From Kiritimatiellota bacterium (GTDB lineage: Bacteria > Verrucomicrobiota > Kiritimatiellia > Kiritimatiellales > Tichowtungiaceae), in the NCBI GenBank assembly GCA_014381785.1, contig JACNKZ010000051.1:1-64000 (forward strand): DNA of 64,000 nucleotides, in the 5' to 3' direction. A program made the translations under genes and the position numbers. The notes beneath the pieces are model-generated. The model worked only from the letters and a program-made list of their open reading frames with translations, made no database searches and had not been told where the DNA came from. Below, piece by piece: positions 43,393-52,334 of this stretch. How positions within the stretch are numbered: position 1 is the first letter of the stretch; each line of letters opens with the position of its first letter.

Positions 43393-43893
43393 TTATTCGG
43401 GGATGAACAGCTTCTGTCCGATGGAAAGGCGGTCGGGGTTTTTGATCTGATTGGATTCAATGATGGCTTTGGGTGTGACGTTATAGGCCTTCGCAATGGT
43501 GGAGAGGGTTTCTCCCTGCCGCACGATATGCTCGTAGCCCTGAACGGCTCCCCCGCTGGAAGCGGGCCGGGCCGGAGACGCCGCAGGGGTCTGAGATAGT
43601 AGTTTTTCGATCTGCGCGCTGAGACGGGCGATCAGCTCGCGTTTATCTTCCTCACTCTTGCGTTCAATATCGTTGCAACGGGTGTCGAGAGTCTGGCGCA
43701 GGGTGTCGAGTTCTTGACTGATACGTCCGATTTCCCGTTCAAGGAGTTCAACCCGTCCGGCCATGCGGCGCTGGTTTTCCTGTTGGATAAGCTGATCCTC
43801 GGTCTGGTTCGTGCGGGTGGCCTGGGTTTGGTAGGGTTGGCAGCCGCTGAGAAGCAGGGTGGCGGTCAGGGCGGTGAGTATGGTTTTTGTCAT
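43393..43893 (-). CDS. LysM-domain lipoprotein with coiled coil
   Basis: The signal peptide ends in LLLSGC (lipid-modified cysteine near residue 18). A long coiled coil follows (about residues 33-100, ELDTLRQTLDTRCNDIERK), then a C-terminal LysM domain (HIVRQGETLSTIAKAYNVTPKAIIESNQI) that binds peptidoglycan. 166 residues. GGAGAACCC precedes the start. Likely tethers an envelope membrane to the cell wall. Confidence 0.88.
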   Translation of the reverse strand: MTKTILTALTATLLLSGCQPYQTQATRTNQTEDQLIQQENQRRMAGRVELLEREIGRISQELDTLRQTLDTRCNDIERKSEEDKRELIARLSAQIEKLLSQTPAASPARPASSGGAVQGYEHIVRQGETLSTIAKAYNVTPKAIIESNQIKNPDRLSIGQKLFIPE

Positions 43894-43964
43894 AAGGGTT
43901 CTCCGTAAAAGCTGAATGTATTCTAGAAGCCGTGTCGGCGAAATCCAGTTTTTAGCAAAAGCAA

Positions 43965-43993
43965 TTGACGTGGAGGGTTGCTTCAGCTACAAC
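43965..43993 (+). promoter_or_regulatory. sigma-70-type promoter before the 32-residue gene
   Basis: TTGACG (43965-43970), a 17-base spacer, then TACAAC (43988-43993). The expected transcription start is near 44000, only about four bases before the ATG of the small gene. Confidence 0.7.
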
Positions 43994-44003
43994 CTTCCGC
44001 GCT

Positions 44004-44102
44004 ATGGGACAACAACTCAGACAACGTAAGAAGCAGCGCCGCCGTGTTCTCCGCAAGAAACGTCTTGCCGAACGCGCTCGCGAAGCCGTTTCCAAAAAGT
44101 AA
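44004..44102 (+). CDS. very small basic protein, 32 residues
   Basis: Encodes MGQQLRQRKKQRRRVLRKK followed by RLAERAREAVSKK, almost wholly Arg/Lys/Gln and helical. There is no Shine-Dalgarno, but a near-consensus promoter places the transcript start just before the ATG (leaderless or nearly so), and a terminator hairpin follows at 44135. Size and charge recall tiny ribosome-associated proteins such as the AURKAIP1/COX24-like family, but I cannot assign it. Confidence 0.65.
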   Translation: MGQQLRQRKKQRRRVLRKKRLAERAREAVSKK

Positions 44103-44134
44103 CGAACCTGCGGGTTTCGTCTTTTCAGATCGCA

Positions 44135-44170
44135 CCTCATGAAATCAGTTTCATGGGGCTTTTCTGTTTC
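44135..44170 (+). terminator. terminator of the 32-residue gene
   Basis: Stem CCTCATGAAA/TTTCATGGGG (one wobble) around TCAG, followed by CTTTTCTGTTT. Confidence 0.7.
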
Positions 44171-44194
44171 CATCCGCTTTGATAGACTGAATCA

Positions 44195-44785
44195 ATGATT
44201 ACTTTTCTGGACGGCATTCTTGAGGAAAAACAGCCCGCTCGCGTTGTGATGAACGTTGGCGGGGTTGGTTATGAGCTGGCGGTTCCGCTCAGCAGCTTCG
44301 ATCAACTGCCGCCTGAAGGCGAAAAAGCCCGTGTGCTGATTTACCATCACATTACCGATGCGTCGCAGGCGCTGTTTGGTTTTTCTTCTGAAGAGGAGCG
44401 CCGGATGTTCACTCTCTTGCTGGGCGTAAACGGGATCGGCCCGAAGATTGCCGTCAGCGCGCTGTCCGGCCTCTCGGTGCGCGAGCTGAAAACCGCGCTT
44501 GTTGAAAGTGACGTGAAGCGAATCTCTTCAATTTCCGGAATCGGTAAAAAGACCGCTGAACGGGTGATTGTGGAATTGCGTGATAAATTCACCACGGGTG
44601 AAACGCTCGAAGCGCTGGCCGGTGCGGGCGCAGAGCCGGGCGACACTCGCCTGCGCGACGCCGCCCTTGCACTCATTTCTCTCGGCTATAAACAGGACGA
44701 CGCCCGCAAGATGGTGCAGAAGTTCGCTGGAGATACAGAAGCCTCCGTTGAGGAGATCATTCGGAAATCGCTGACAGGGAAATAA
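44195..44785 (+). CDS. ruvA: Holliday junction DNA helicase subunit RuvA
   Basis: Binds the four-way junction and loads RuvB. 196 residues: N-terminal OB domain (MITFLDGILEEKQPARVVMN, VGGVGYELAVP), two helix-hairpin-helix motifs (LLGVNGIGPKIAVSAL and ISSISGIGKKTAERVIVEL) and the C-terminal RuvB-binding domain (DAALALISLGYKQDDARKMV). ruvB begins at the next base. Confidence 0.96.
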   Translation: MITFLDGILEEKQPARVVMNVGGVGYELAVPLSSFDQLPPEGEKARVLIYHHITDASQALFGFSSEEERRMFTLLLGVNGIGPKIAVSALSGLSVRELKTALVESDVKRISSISGIGKKTAERVIVELRDKFTTGETLEALAGAGAEPGDTRLRDAALALISLGYKQDDARKMVQKFAGDTEASVEEIIRKSLTGK

Positions 44786-45796
44786 ATGGACCATACCGTC
44801 ACTACACTTAATCGCCCCGATCAGGATTTCGACATCAAACTGCGTCCGGCGCGGTTCGAGGATTTTACGGGCCAGGAAAAGATCAAAGAGCGGCTCGAGC
44901 TGTTCGTTGAGGCGGCGAAGGCGCGCGACGATGTGCTGGATCATGCATTGCTCTCCGGCCCGCCCGGCCTCGGCAAAACCACGCTGGCCTATATCATTGC
45001 CAATGCGATGGGGGCGAATATCAAATGCACCTCCGGCCCGGTAATTGATAAGCCCGGTGATCTGGCCGGACTGCTGACTAGTCTGGAGCGCGGCGACGTG
45101 CTTTTCATCGACGAAATTCACCGCATGCAGAAAACCGTTGAGGAATATCTTTATTCCGCAATGGAGGATTTCGTGATCGATATTGTGATCGATCAGGGCC
45201 CCAACGCCCGTTCGGTGCGGCTGAATATCGAGCCGTTTACGCTGATTGGCGCGACGACCCGCAGCGGTCTGCTCTCCGCGCCGATGCGCTCGCGTTTCGG
45301 CCTGCTCAACCGGCTCGACTACTACGATGCCGCGACCCTCAAGATCATTATTGAACGCTCCGCCCGCATTTTGAATGTGGACATTGAACCGGAGGGCGCG
45401 CTGGAGATTGCCCGCCGCTCGCGCGGCACGCCGCGTATCGCCAACAACCTGCTGCGCCGCGCCCGCGACTACGCGCAGGTCAAGGCGGATAACATCATCA
45501 CCGAAGAGATCGCCGCCAAAGCGCTGGCCCTGCTCGACATTGACGACAGCGGTCTCGACGAAATGGATAAGCGGATCCTTGAAACGATGATCGAGAAATT
45601 CGGCGGCGGCCCGGTGGGCATCGGCTCGCTGGCGGTTTCGGTTGGCGAAGAAGCCGGCACGATCGAAGAGGTGTATGAGCCGTACCTGATTCAGGAAGGC
45701 TTTCTAAAACGCACGCCGCAGGGGCGCGTTGTTCTGCCGCGCGGCTATACGCTCTTTGGGCTCGCTCCCGGCGGAACTCAACAGGATTTGCTATGA
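44786..45796 (+). CDS. ruvB: Holliday junction DNA helicase subunit RuvB
   Basis: The AAA+ motor of branch migration, 336 residues. [19 protein letters not shown] starts the domain, Walker A is [14 protein letters not shown], Walker B is [11 protein letters not shown], sensor I is [17 protein letters not shown], and the winged-helix domain ends [17 protein letters not shown]. Immediately follows ruvA and overlaps the next gene by ATGA. Confidence 0.97.
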   Translation: MDHTVTTLNRPDQDFDIKLRPARFEDFTGQEKIKERLELFVEAAKARDDVLDHALLSGPPGLGKTTLAYIIANAMGANIKCTSGPVIDKPGDLAGLLTSLERGDVLFIDEIHRMQKTVEEYLYSAMEDFVIDIVIDQGPNARSVRLNIEPFTLIGATTRSGLLSAPMRSRFGLLNRLDYYDAATLKIIIERSARILNVDIEPEGALEIARRSRGTPRIANNLLRRARDYAQVKADNIITEEIAAKALALLDIDDSGLDEMDKRILETMIEKFGGGPVGIGSLAVSVGEEAGTIEEVYEPYLIQEGFLKRTPQGRVVLPRGYTLFGLAPGGTQQDLL

Positions 45797-46194
45797 AACT
45801 TGAAACTCGAAATTTGAAACTCGGAACAACAGCTCTTCTGCTGCTTCTTTTTCCAATGCTTGGAAAAGCGGTGGAGGGCTACAACCTGGTTTGCGACGCG
45901 CCGGTCTATACGTTCGGAACGGTTGATCAAACGGCGGTCATCACCAATGTGTTTATGATTCGCAACGAGGGCGACCTCACGTATGTTCATAAATATACTC
46001 ACACCTCGTGTGGCTGCACCAAAGGACAGCTGGAAAAGCGGATGATCGGGCCGGGTGAGACGGTAAAGATGACCGCGGTGTACAAAGCAGAAAACCGTAA
46101 AGGAAAGCAGAAAAAGGCCCTGCGGCTGATTTCGATGGATTCTATAGAGCCGGCGATTATCCTTTATATGGAAGGGTTTGTGAACATTCCCTGA
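45793..46194 (+). CDS. DUF1573-family exported protein
   Basis: 133 residues with a signal peptide and a DUF1573-type beta domain: [23 protein letters not shown], then [24 protein letters not shown] with the conserved SCGC. Localisation is probably periplasmic. The N terminus ([11 protein letters not shown]) is encoded by a GAAACTCGAAATTTGAAACTCG simple repeat seen elsewhere. The hydrophobic core and cleavage region ([13 protein letters not shown]) are encoded by a dyad copy at 45848-45867. Overlaps ruvB by ATGA. Confidence 0.82.
   Translation: MKLETRNLKLGTTALLLLLFPMLGKAVEGYNLVCDAPVYTFGTVDQTAVITNVFMIRNEGDLTYVHKYTHTSCGCTKGQLEKRMIGPGETVKMTAVYKAENRKGKQKKALRLISMDSIEPAIILYMEGFVNIP
45848..45867. 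repeat. dispersed dyad copy in DUF1573 signal peptide, centre TGC
   Basis: Full copy; read FPMLGK at the end of the signal peptide. Confidence 0.92.
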
Positions 46195-46201
46195 TCTCGT
46201 G

Positions 46202-47215
46202 ATGCTTAAGCCGCTCCAGTTTGGAAATGTGACGATTGACTTCCCCGTTGTGCTTGCGCCAATGGCGGGCTATACCGATGCCGCTTTCCGGTCTATCTGT
46301 AAAGAGCAGGGCGCGGGCGCCTGCTACACCGAGGTGACCAGTGCCGAAGGCATTCGCCGCGACTCAAAGAAAACGTTTCAATTGCTCAGTGTGTCTGAGA
46401 TGGATCATCCAATCGCCGGGCACATCTTCGGCAAGTCGGTCGAGGCGATGGTGGAGGCCGCGCAATACGTTGAACAGCTCGGCTTCTTCGACTGGATTGA
46501 TCTAAACTGCGGCTGTCCGGTCAAAAAGGTGGTTAAACGCGGCGCGGGAGCCGCGCTGATGAAAGAACCGGACGAGATTGGAAACATCGTGCGCGCGGTC
46601 AAAAAAGCGGTTTCACTTCCCGTCACTGTAAAAACCCGCATCGGCTTCAGTCCGGCGTTTGCGGATCATCTGACGATTGCCAAAATCGTTGAAGACGCGG
46701 GGGCGGATATGATCGCCGTGCACGGGCGGCTCGCCTGCAATTTCCATAAAGGCGACGCTGACTGGGAGAAGCTGGGCGAAATCAAGCAGGCACTTAAAAT
46801 TCCAGTCATTGGAAACGGCGGCGTCTTCGCACCGGAGGATGCAACCGAGATGGTGCGCGTGTCGGGCGTCGACGGCGTGATGATCGGCCGCGGCGCGGTC
46901 GGTAATCCCTGGTTGTTTGATCAAATTAAGACTCCGGCCTCGACGCCGCCAACCCTTGGAAAACGGCGGGACGTGATCGAGGCGCATCTGCGTCGACTGG
47001 TTGAGCTGAATGAGGTCTCGACCTCGAAACGCCGCGGTAAAAATAAATTTATCCCGGAAGAGGCGGCCTGCCTGACCTTCCGGCCGCATCTGGCGCAATA
47101 CCTCAAGGGGCTGCGCGGCCGCCGCGAGCTGATGCAGCACCTGAATGAAATGCGCGATGTACAAACAGTAATGGACGCGGTAGATAAGGTTTTGGAGAAA
47201 AACAATGACGGATAA
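46202..47215 (+). CDS. dusB: tRNA-dihydrouridine synthase
   Basis: Reduces uridines in the tRNA D-loop with FMN and NADPH. 337 residues from ATG 46202. VVLAPMAGYTDAAFRSICKE binds FMN, DLNCGCPVKKVVKRGAGAAL holds the catalytic cysteine, VKTRIGF and the IAVHGRL and IPVIGNGGV blocks follow. Assignment to DusB rather than another Dus is by overall pattern. A shortened dyad (46949-46964) encodes PPTLGK near the end of the barrel. The next gene overlaps by 11 bases. Confidence 0.92.
   Translation: MLKPLQFGNVTIDFPVVLAPMAGYTDAAFRSICKEQGAGACYTEVTSAEGIRRDSKKTFQLLSVSEMDHPIAGHIFGKSVEAMVEAAQYVEQLGFFDWIDLNCGCPVKKVVKRGAGAALMKEPDEIGNIVRAVKKAVSLPVTVKTRIGFSPAFADHLTIAKIVEDAGADMIAVHGRLACNFHKGDADWEKLGEIKQALKIPVIGNGGVFAPEDATEMVRVSGVDGVMIGRGAVGNPWLFDQIKTPASTPPTLGKRRDVIEAHLRRLVELNEVSTSKRRGKNKFIPEEAACLTFRPHLAQYLKGLRGRRELMQHLNEMRDVQTVMDAVDKVLEKNNDG
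46949..46964. repeat. partial dyad copy in dus gene, centre CCC
   Basis: CCAA-CCC-TTGGAAAA; the left arm is replaced by CGCCG, which pairs with CGGCG downstream. Confidence 0.6.
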
Positions 47216-47438
47216 ACAATTGGAGTACGGAGTCCAGCCTCTCGATAAGATTTTAGAGGAGCTGGGGCTGAAAAACCACGATTTGGTGGCGGCCTCGACC
47301 GACGGGTTGACCCATAAGCAGGTGCAGAAGGGCCGCAAAGGCAGGCGATTAACCCGCAACATTCAGGATAAAATCGTGACGGCAATTTGTACCGCAACAA
47401 ACAATGGCTATACCCGAAGCGATCTTTTCACTTATTAA
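47205..47438 (+). CDS. conserved small protein, 77 residues
   Basis: Contains LKNHDLVAASTDGLTHKQV and GRKGRRLTRNIQDKIVTAI, a pattern I associate with short proteins of Verrucomicrobia and Lentisphaerae of unknown function; it looks like a small helical DNA-binding fold. It overlaps the dus gene by 11 bases in another frame, so it is translated from the same mRNA. The function is not known. Confidence 0.75.
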   Translation: MTDKQLEYGVQPLDKILEELGLKNHDLVAASTDGLTHKQVQKGRKGRRLTRNIQDKIVTAICTATNNGYTRSDLFTY

Positions 47439-47533
47439 TTAGACTCAGTTCAAATAGCGAAATGCTTGTTTTTTATATGTATTTCTGCAGAGGAATTCGT
47501 TAAAAACCCCTCCTCATTCCTAAGGGGGGGTGT

Positions 47534-47719
47534 ATGAGCTTGAAATTACATACAAGTAATAGCTGCCCGAATTGCGGATGGAACGATTGTTCCGAACGTG
47601 TGAAGCGGAGCCGGTTGATTCGTCTCTTTCTTCCTGAAACTAAACTGATGAAATGCCGACTCTGTCAGTGCCGCTTTCTGGTCCGCAGGGCCAGTGTCGG
47701 AGCCAGCGCTAGGGCCTGA
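47534..47719 (+). CDS. small zinc-ribbon-like protein, 61 residues
   Basis: Two Cys-x2-Cys pairs (SCPNCGWNDC and MKCRLCQCRF) flank a basic, hydrophobic middle (RSRLIRLFLPETK). This resembles short zinc-ribbon proteins in which a membrane-near segment separates the two halves. A G-rich GGGGGGTG precedes the ATG, but it can pair with CCCCTCC at about 47504-47512, which would hide the site. The 3' end overlaps the convergent pdxB gene by 11 bases. Confidence 0.6.
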   Translation: MSLKLHTSNSCPNCGWNDCSERVKRSRLIRLFLPETKLMKCRLCQCRFLVRRASVGASARA

Positions 47720-48857
47720 AGCCTGTCGCGATAACTTTTTCATCTAATCCGTTTCGTGGTTCTGTCAGAACAATACGGGTGTTTTTGAACTCACGCCGTA
47801 CGCCGTAGTTGGCGCGCAGTTTGTCGAAGTCGGGAATGTCTTTTTCCGAAAGTTGATCCGCTTCGATGTTGTAGACGGCTGTAACGGCCTCTGCCAGAAC
47901 CTCATTATCCGTTTTGCCGCGCGGATCGATTTCGAGCTCCGGCACTTCGACTGCAGGCAGCAGCGGCTGTGGATCCCATGTTGGTTTAACCTCAAAGAAA
48001 TGACACGCCTCGCGATAGACCTGAATGGTCCCATTCAGCTTGCCTTCCAATGAATGCCCCGCAATGTGCGGCGTGCCGATATCGGCGGCGGCCAGCACGT
48101 CCGCGCGGATCTGTGGTTCCGGATCCCACACATCGAGTACGGCGTGCGAAACAATGCCGTTGGCTTTGGCGTGGAGCAGGGCGTCGGCATCGAGTACCTT
48201 GCCGCGTGCGGTGTTGATGAAGACCGAGCCGGGCTTCATTTGTTCAAAAAAGCGGCAGTCCGCCATGTTGAGCGTCGGCCATGGTTTTTCAGAAACCAGT
48301 GGCACATGCATTGTTACGATGTCTGACTCTGTCAGCAGTTTTCCCAATGTTTGGAACCCCATAGCATGGGGGGGCATATTTTTTTCATGGCTGGAGCACT
48401 CGCGCGCGGCGCGCGGCGGGTCGTTGAGCAGAACACGCAGGCCGAGGGCTTCGGCGCGTTTGGCAACGCGGTTGCCGACCTGTCCGGCGCCGATAATTCC
48501 AAGGGTTTTTCCATCGAGTTCCACACCTTTAAAGGTATGGGACCAGAGCAGGGCGGCGGTGACGTAGTCGGCAACGCTGTCGGCGTTGCAGCCCGGTGAT
48601 GCGCACCAGCCGATGCCGCGTTTTTCCAAACATTGGAAGTTGATGTGCTCAAAACCGGCGGTGGCGGTGCCGATAAAGCGCACCGGAGATCCCTTGATCA
48701 GTTCAGGGGTCACGTTGGTTTTGGAGCGGATCACCAGCGCGTCGGCATCCCAGAGGTGCTCCGGTTCGATTTGGCGATCGGGGATCACCACGACTTCGCC
48801 CAGCGTTTCAAACGCTTCGCGGCCCAGCATCACAGTTTCTGCTACAACAGTTTTCAT
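47709..48857 (-). CDS. pdxB: erythronate-4-phosphate dehydrogenase
   Basis: Second step of pyridoxal-phosphate synthesis. 382 residues from ATG 48857 (MKTVVAETVMLG). D-2-hydroxyacid dehydrogenase fold with NAD site LGIIGAGQVGNRVAKRAEAL, catalytic Arg in INTARGKVLD, Glu in DVWDPEP and His in GTPHIAGHS, plus the PdxB C-terminal dimerisation domain. ASPGCNADSVADYV is also diagnostic. Two dyads are read in frame: FQCLEK before RGIGW (48621-48638) and FQTLGK (48339-48356) at the end of an extended loop, ECSSHEKNMPPHAMG, that looks longer than usual. Confidence 0.9.
   Translation of the reverse strand: MKTVVAETVMLGREAFETLGEVVVIPDRQIEPEHLWDADALVIRSKTNVTPELIKGSPVRFIGTATAGFEHINFQCLEKRGIGWCASPGCNADSVADYVTAALLWSHTFKGVELDGKTLGIIGAGQVGNRVAKRAEALGLRVLLNDPPRAARECSSHEKNMPPHAMGFQTLGKLLTESDIVTMHVPLVSEKPWPTLNMADCRFFEQMKPGSVFINTARGKVLDADALLHAKANGIVSHAVLDVWDPEPQIRADVLAAADIGTPHIAGHSLEGKLNGTIQVYREACHFFEVKPTWDPQPLLPAVEVPELEIDPRGKTDNEVLAEAVTAVYNIEADQLSEKDIPDFDKLRANYGVRREFKNTRIVLTEPRNGLDEKVIATGFRP
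48339..48356. repeat. dispersed dyad copy in pdxB, centre TGT
   Basis: CCAA-TGT-TTGGAA with one left-arm change; read FQTLGK. Confidence 0.75.
48621..48638. repeat. dispersed dyad copy in pdxB, centre ACA
   Basis: TTTTTCCAA-ACA-TTGGAA; read FQCLEK. Confidence 0.9.
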
Positions 48858-48933
48858 AAGCAGTAAGCTAAATGTTTTTTGACAGGATAGACAGGATTTC
48901 TTGACCACGGCTTTGGAGCGAAGCGGAAAAATA

Positions 48934-48948
48934 ATTTGCATAGCAAAT
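48934..48948. repeat. short hairpin repeat ATTTGC-ATA-GCAAAT
   Basis: Second copy of the element at 9218-9232, between divergent pdxB and prmA, again flanked by AGCGAAGCG-type sequence. Confidence 0.65.
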
Positions 48949-49051
48949 AGCGAAGCGGTTCAAACACGGAATACACAGAAAAACGGGATGGGTTGTTTTC
49001 ATTATAAATTCTTCCGTGTTTTCAGTGTGTTCCGTGGTACATATCTTTCCC

Positions 49052-49936
49052 ATGAAAACTGAAAATCCAACAGGCGGCGCAATTCTGACGCTGGCAACAA
49101 AACAAAGCGAAGCGGAAGCCATCAGCGACTGGATCGCCGAACACCTCGAAAAAACTGTGGTGGAGCTGCTGAAGCCCGGCGGTGTGGATGTCATGCTGGA
49201 GGTTTACTTCGATAACACCATCGAGGCGGAGATCGCTGCGCGGGCGTTGAGTGACTTTCCCCTTCGACAAGGCTCAGGGCAGGCAATCTCCGGCACATTT
49301 GTACGCGAGTATGCCGCCGAGGAGTGGGCGGAGAGCTGGAAAAAGCATTTTAAGCCGATGGATATCGGCGACAACTTGCGGGTCTGTCCGCCGTGGCTGG
49401 CGGGCGAGAGCGACCGCATGGAGCTGGTGATCAATCCGGGCTTAAGTTTTGGAACCGGCAATCATTTCACCACGCGCTTCTGCCTGGAGCAGCTCGACCG
49501 CTTTGTGCCGGAGAGCGGCGCGAAGACGATGCTCGATATCGGCACCGGCTCCGGGATTCTGGCGATTGCCGCGATCCGGCTCGGCGCCGAATCCGCGCTG
49601 GGGGTGGACTTCGATGAGTTGTGCGTGGAGCAGTCGATTCTGAACGCCGAAGTCAATGGGGTGGCGGAGCAGACGGAGTTTCGTCAGCACGACATCACTG
49701 ACGGATGGTCTGATGAGAAGTATGACATCGTCTGTGCCAACATCTACGCCTCGCTGCTGATCGATAATGCGGCGACCCTGTTGCGGGTGACCAAAAACTA
49801 CTTGCTTCTGACCGGTATTCGTGAGGTGGAGCTCGACGGGGTGGCCGACACCTTTGTGCAGCTCGGCGGACGGGAAATTGTTCGCGACTGCGACGGCGAG
49901 TGGTCAGGTCTGGTAATCGCTGCAGGGAACCGCTAA
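49052..49936 (+). CDS. prmA: ribosomal protein L11 methyltransferase-like
   Basis: 294 residues from ATG 49052. The PrmA pattern is clear: LVINPGLSFGTGNHFTTRFCLEQL, motif I MLDIGTGSGILAIAAIRLGA, and DIVCANIYASLLI (the NIxxxxL-type substrate site). An in-frame stretch at residues about 70-78 (LRQGSGQAI) is encoded by a CCTTCGACAAGGCTCAGGGC-type repeat in the N-terminal domain. Divergent from pdxB; converges on icd with a 15-base gap. Confidence 0.92.
   Translation: MKTENPTGGAILTLATKQSEAEAISDWIAEHLEKTVVELLKPGGVDVMLEVYFDNTIEAEIAARALSDFPLRQGSGQAISGTFVREYAAEEWAESWKKHFKPMDIGDNLRVCPPWLAGESDRMELVINPGLSFGTGNHFTTRFCLEQLDRFVPESGAKTMLDIGTGSGILAIAAIRLGAESALGVDFDELCVEQSILNAEVNGVAEQTEFRQHDITDGWSDEKYDIVCANIYASLLIDNAATLLRVTKNYLLLTGIREVELDGVADTFVQLGGREIVRDCDGEWSGLVIAAGNR
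49259..49284 (+). repeat. CCTTCGACAAGGCTCAGGG repeat inside prmA
   Basis: A short repeat type found in many bacterial genomes, here in frame within the prmA N-terminal domain (PLRQGSGQ). Its outer bases can form a CCC/GGG-type hairpin. Confidence 0.6.
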
Positions 49937-49951
49937 GAACCCTGCCTTCGA

Positions 49952-52276
<2,325 letters not shown>

Positions 52277-52283
52277 CTATTTG

Positions 52284-52302
52284 TTTCCAAACCTTGGAAA
52301 AA
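52284..52302. repeat. dispersed dyad copy, centre ACC
   Basis: Between divergent icd and the glycosyltransferase gene, 33 bases before the latter's chosen start. Confidence 0.88.
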
Positions 52303-52334
52303 TTGATTCGGAAAGCGCGGCGCCGGAGGGCATG

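Noticed and set aside
46800-46814. TTCCA-GTC-ATTGGAA resembling the dyad in the dus gene
   Set aside because: It does not have the CCAA core and encodes IPVIGNGG, a conserved Dus motif, so the resemblance is accidental.
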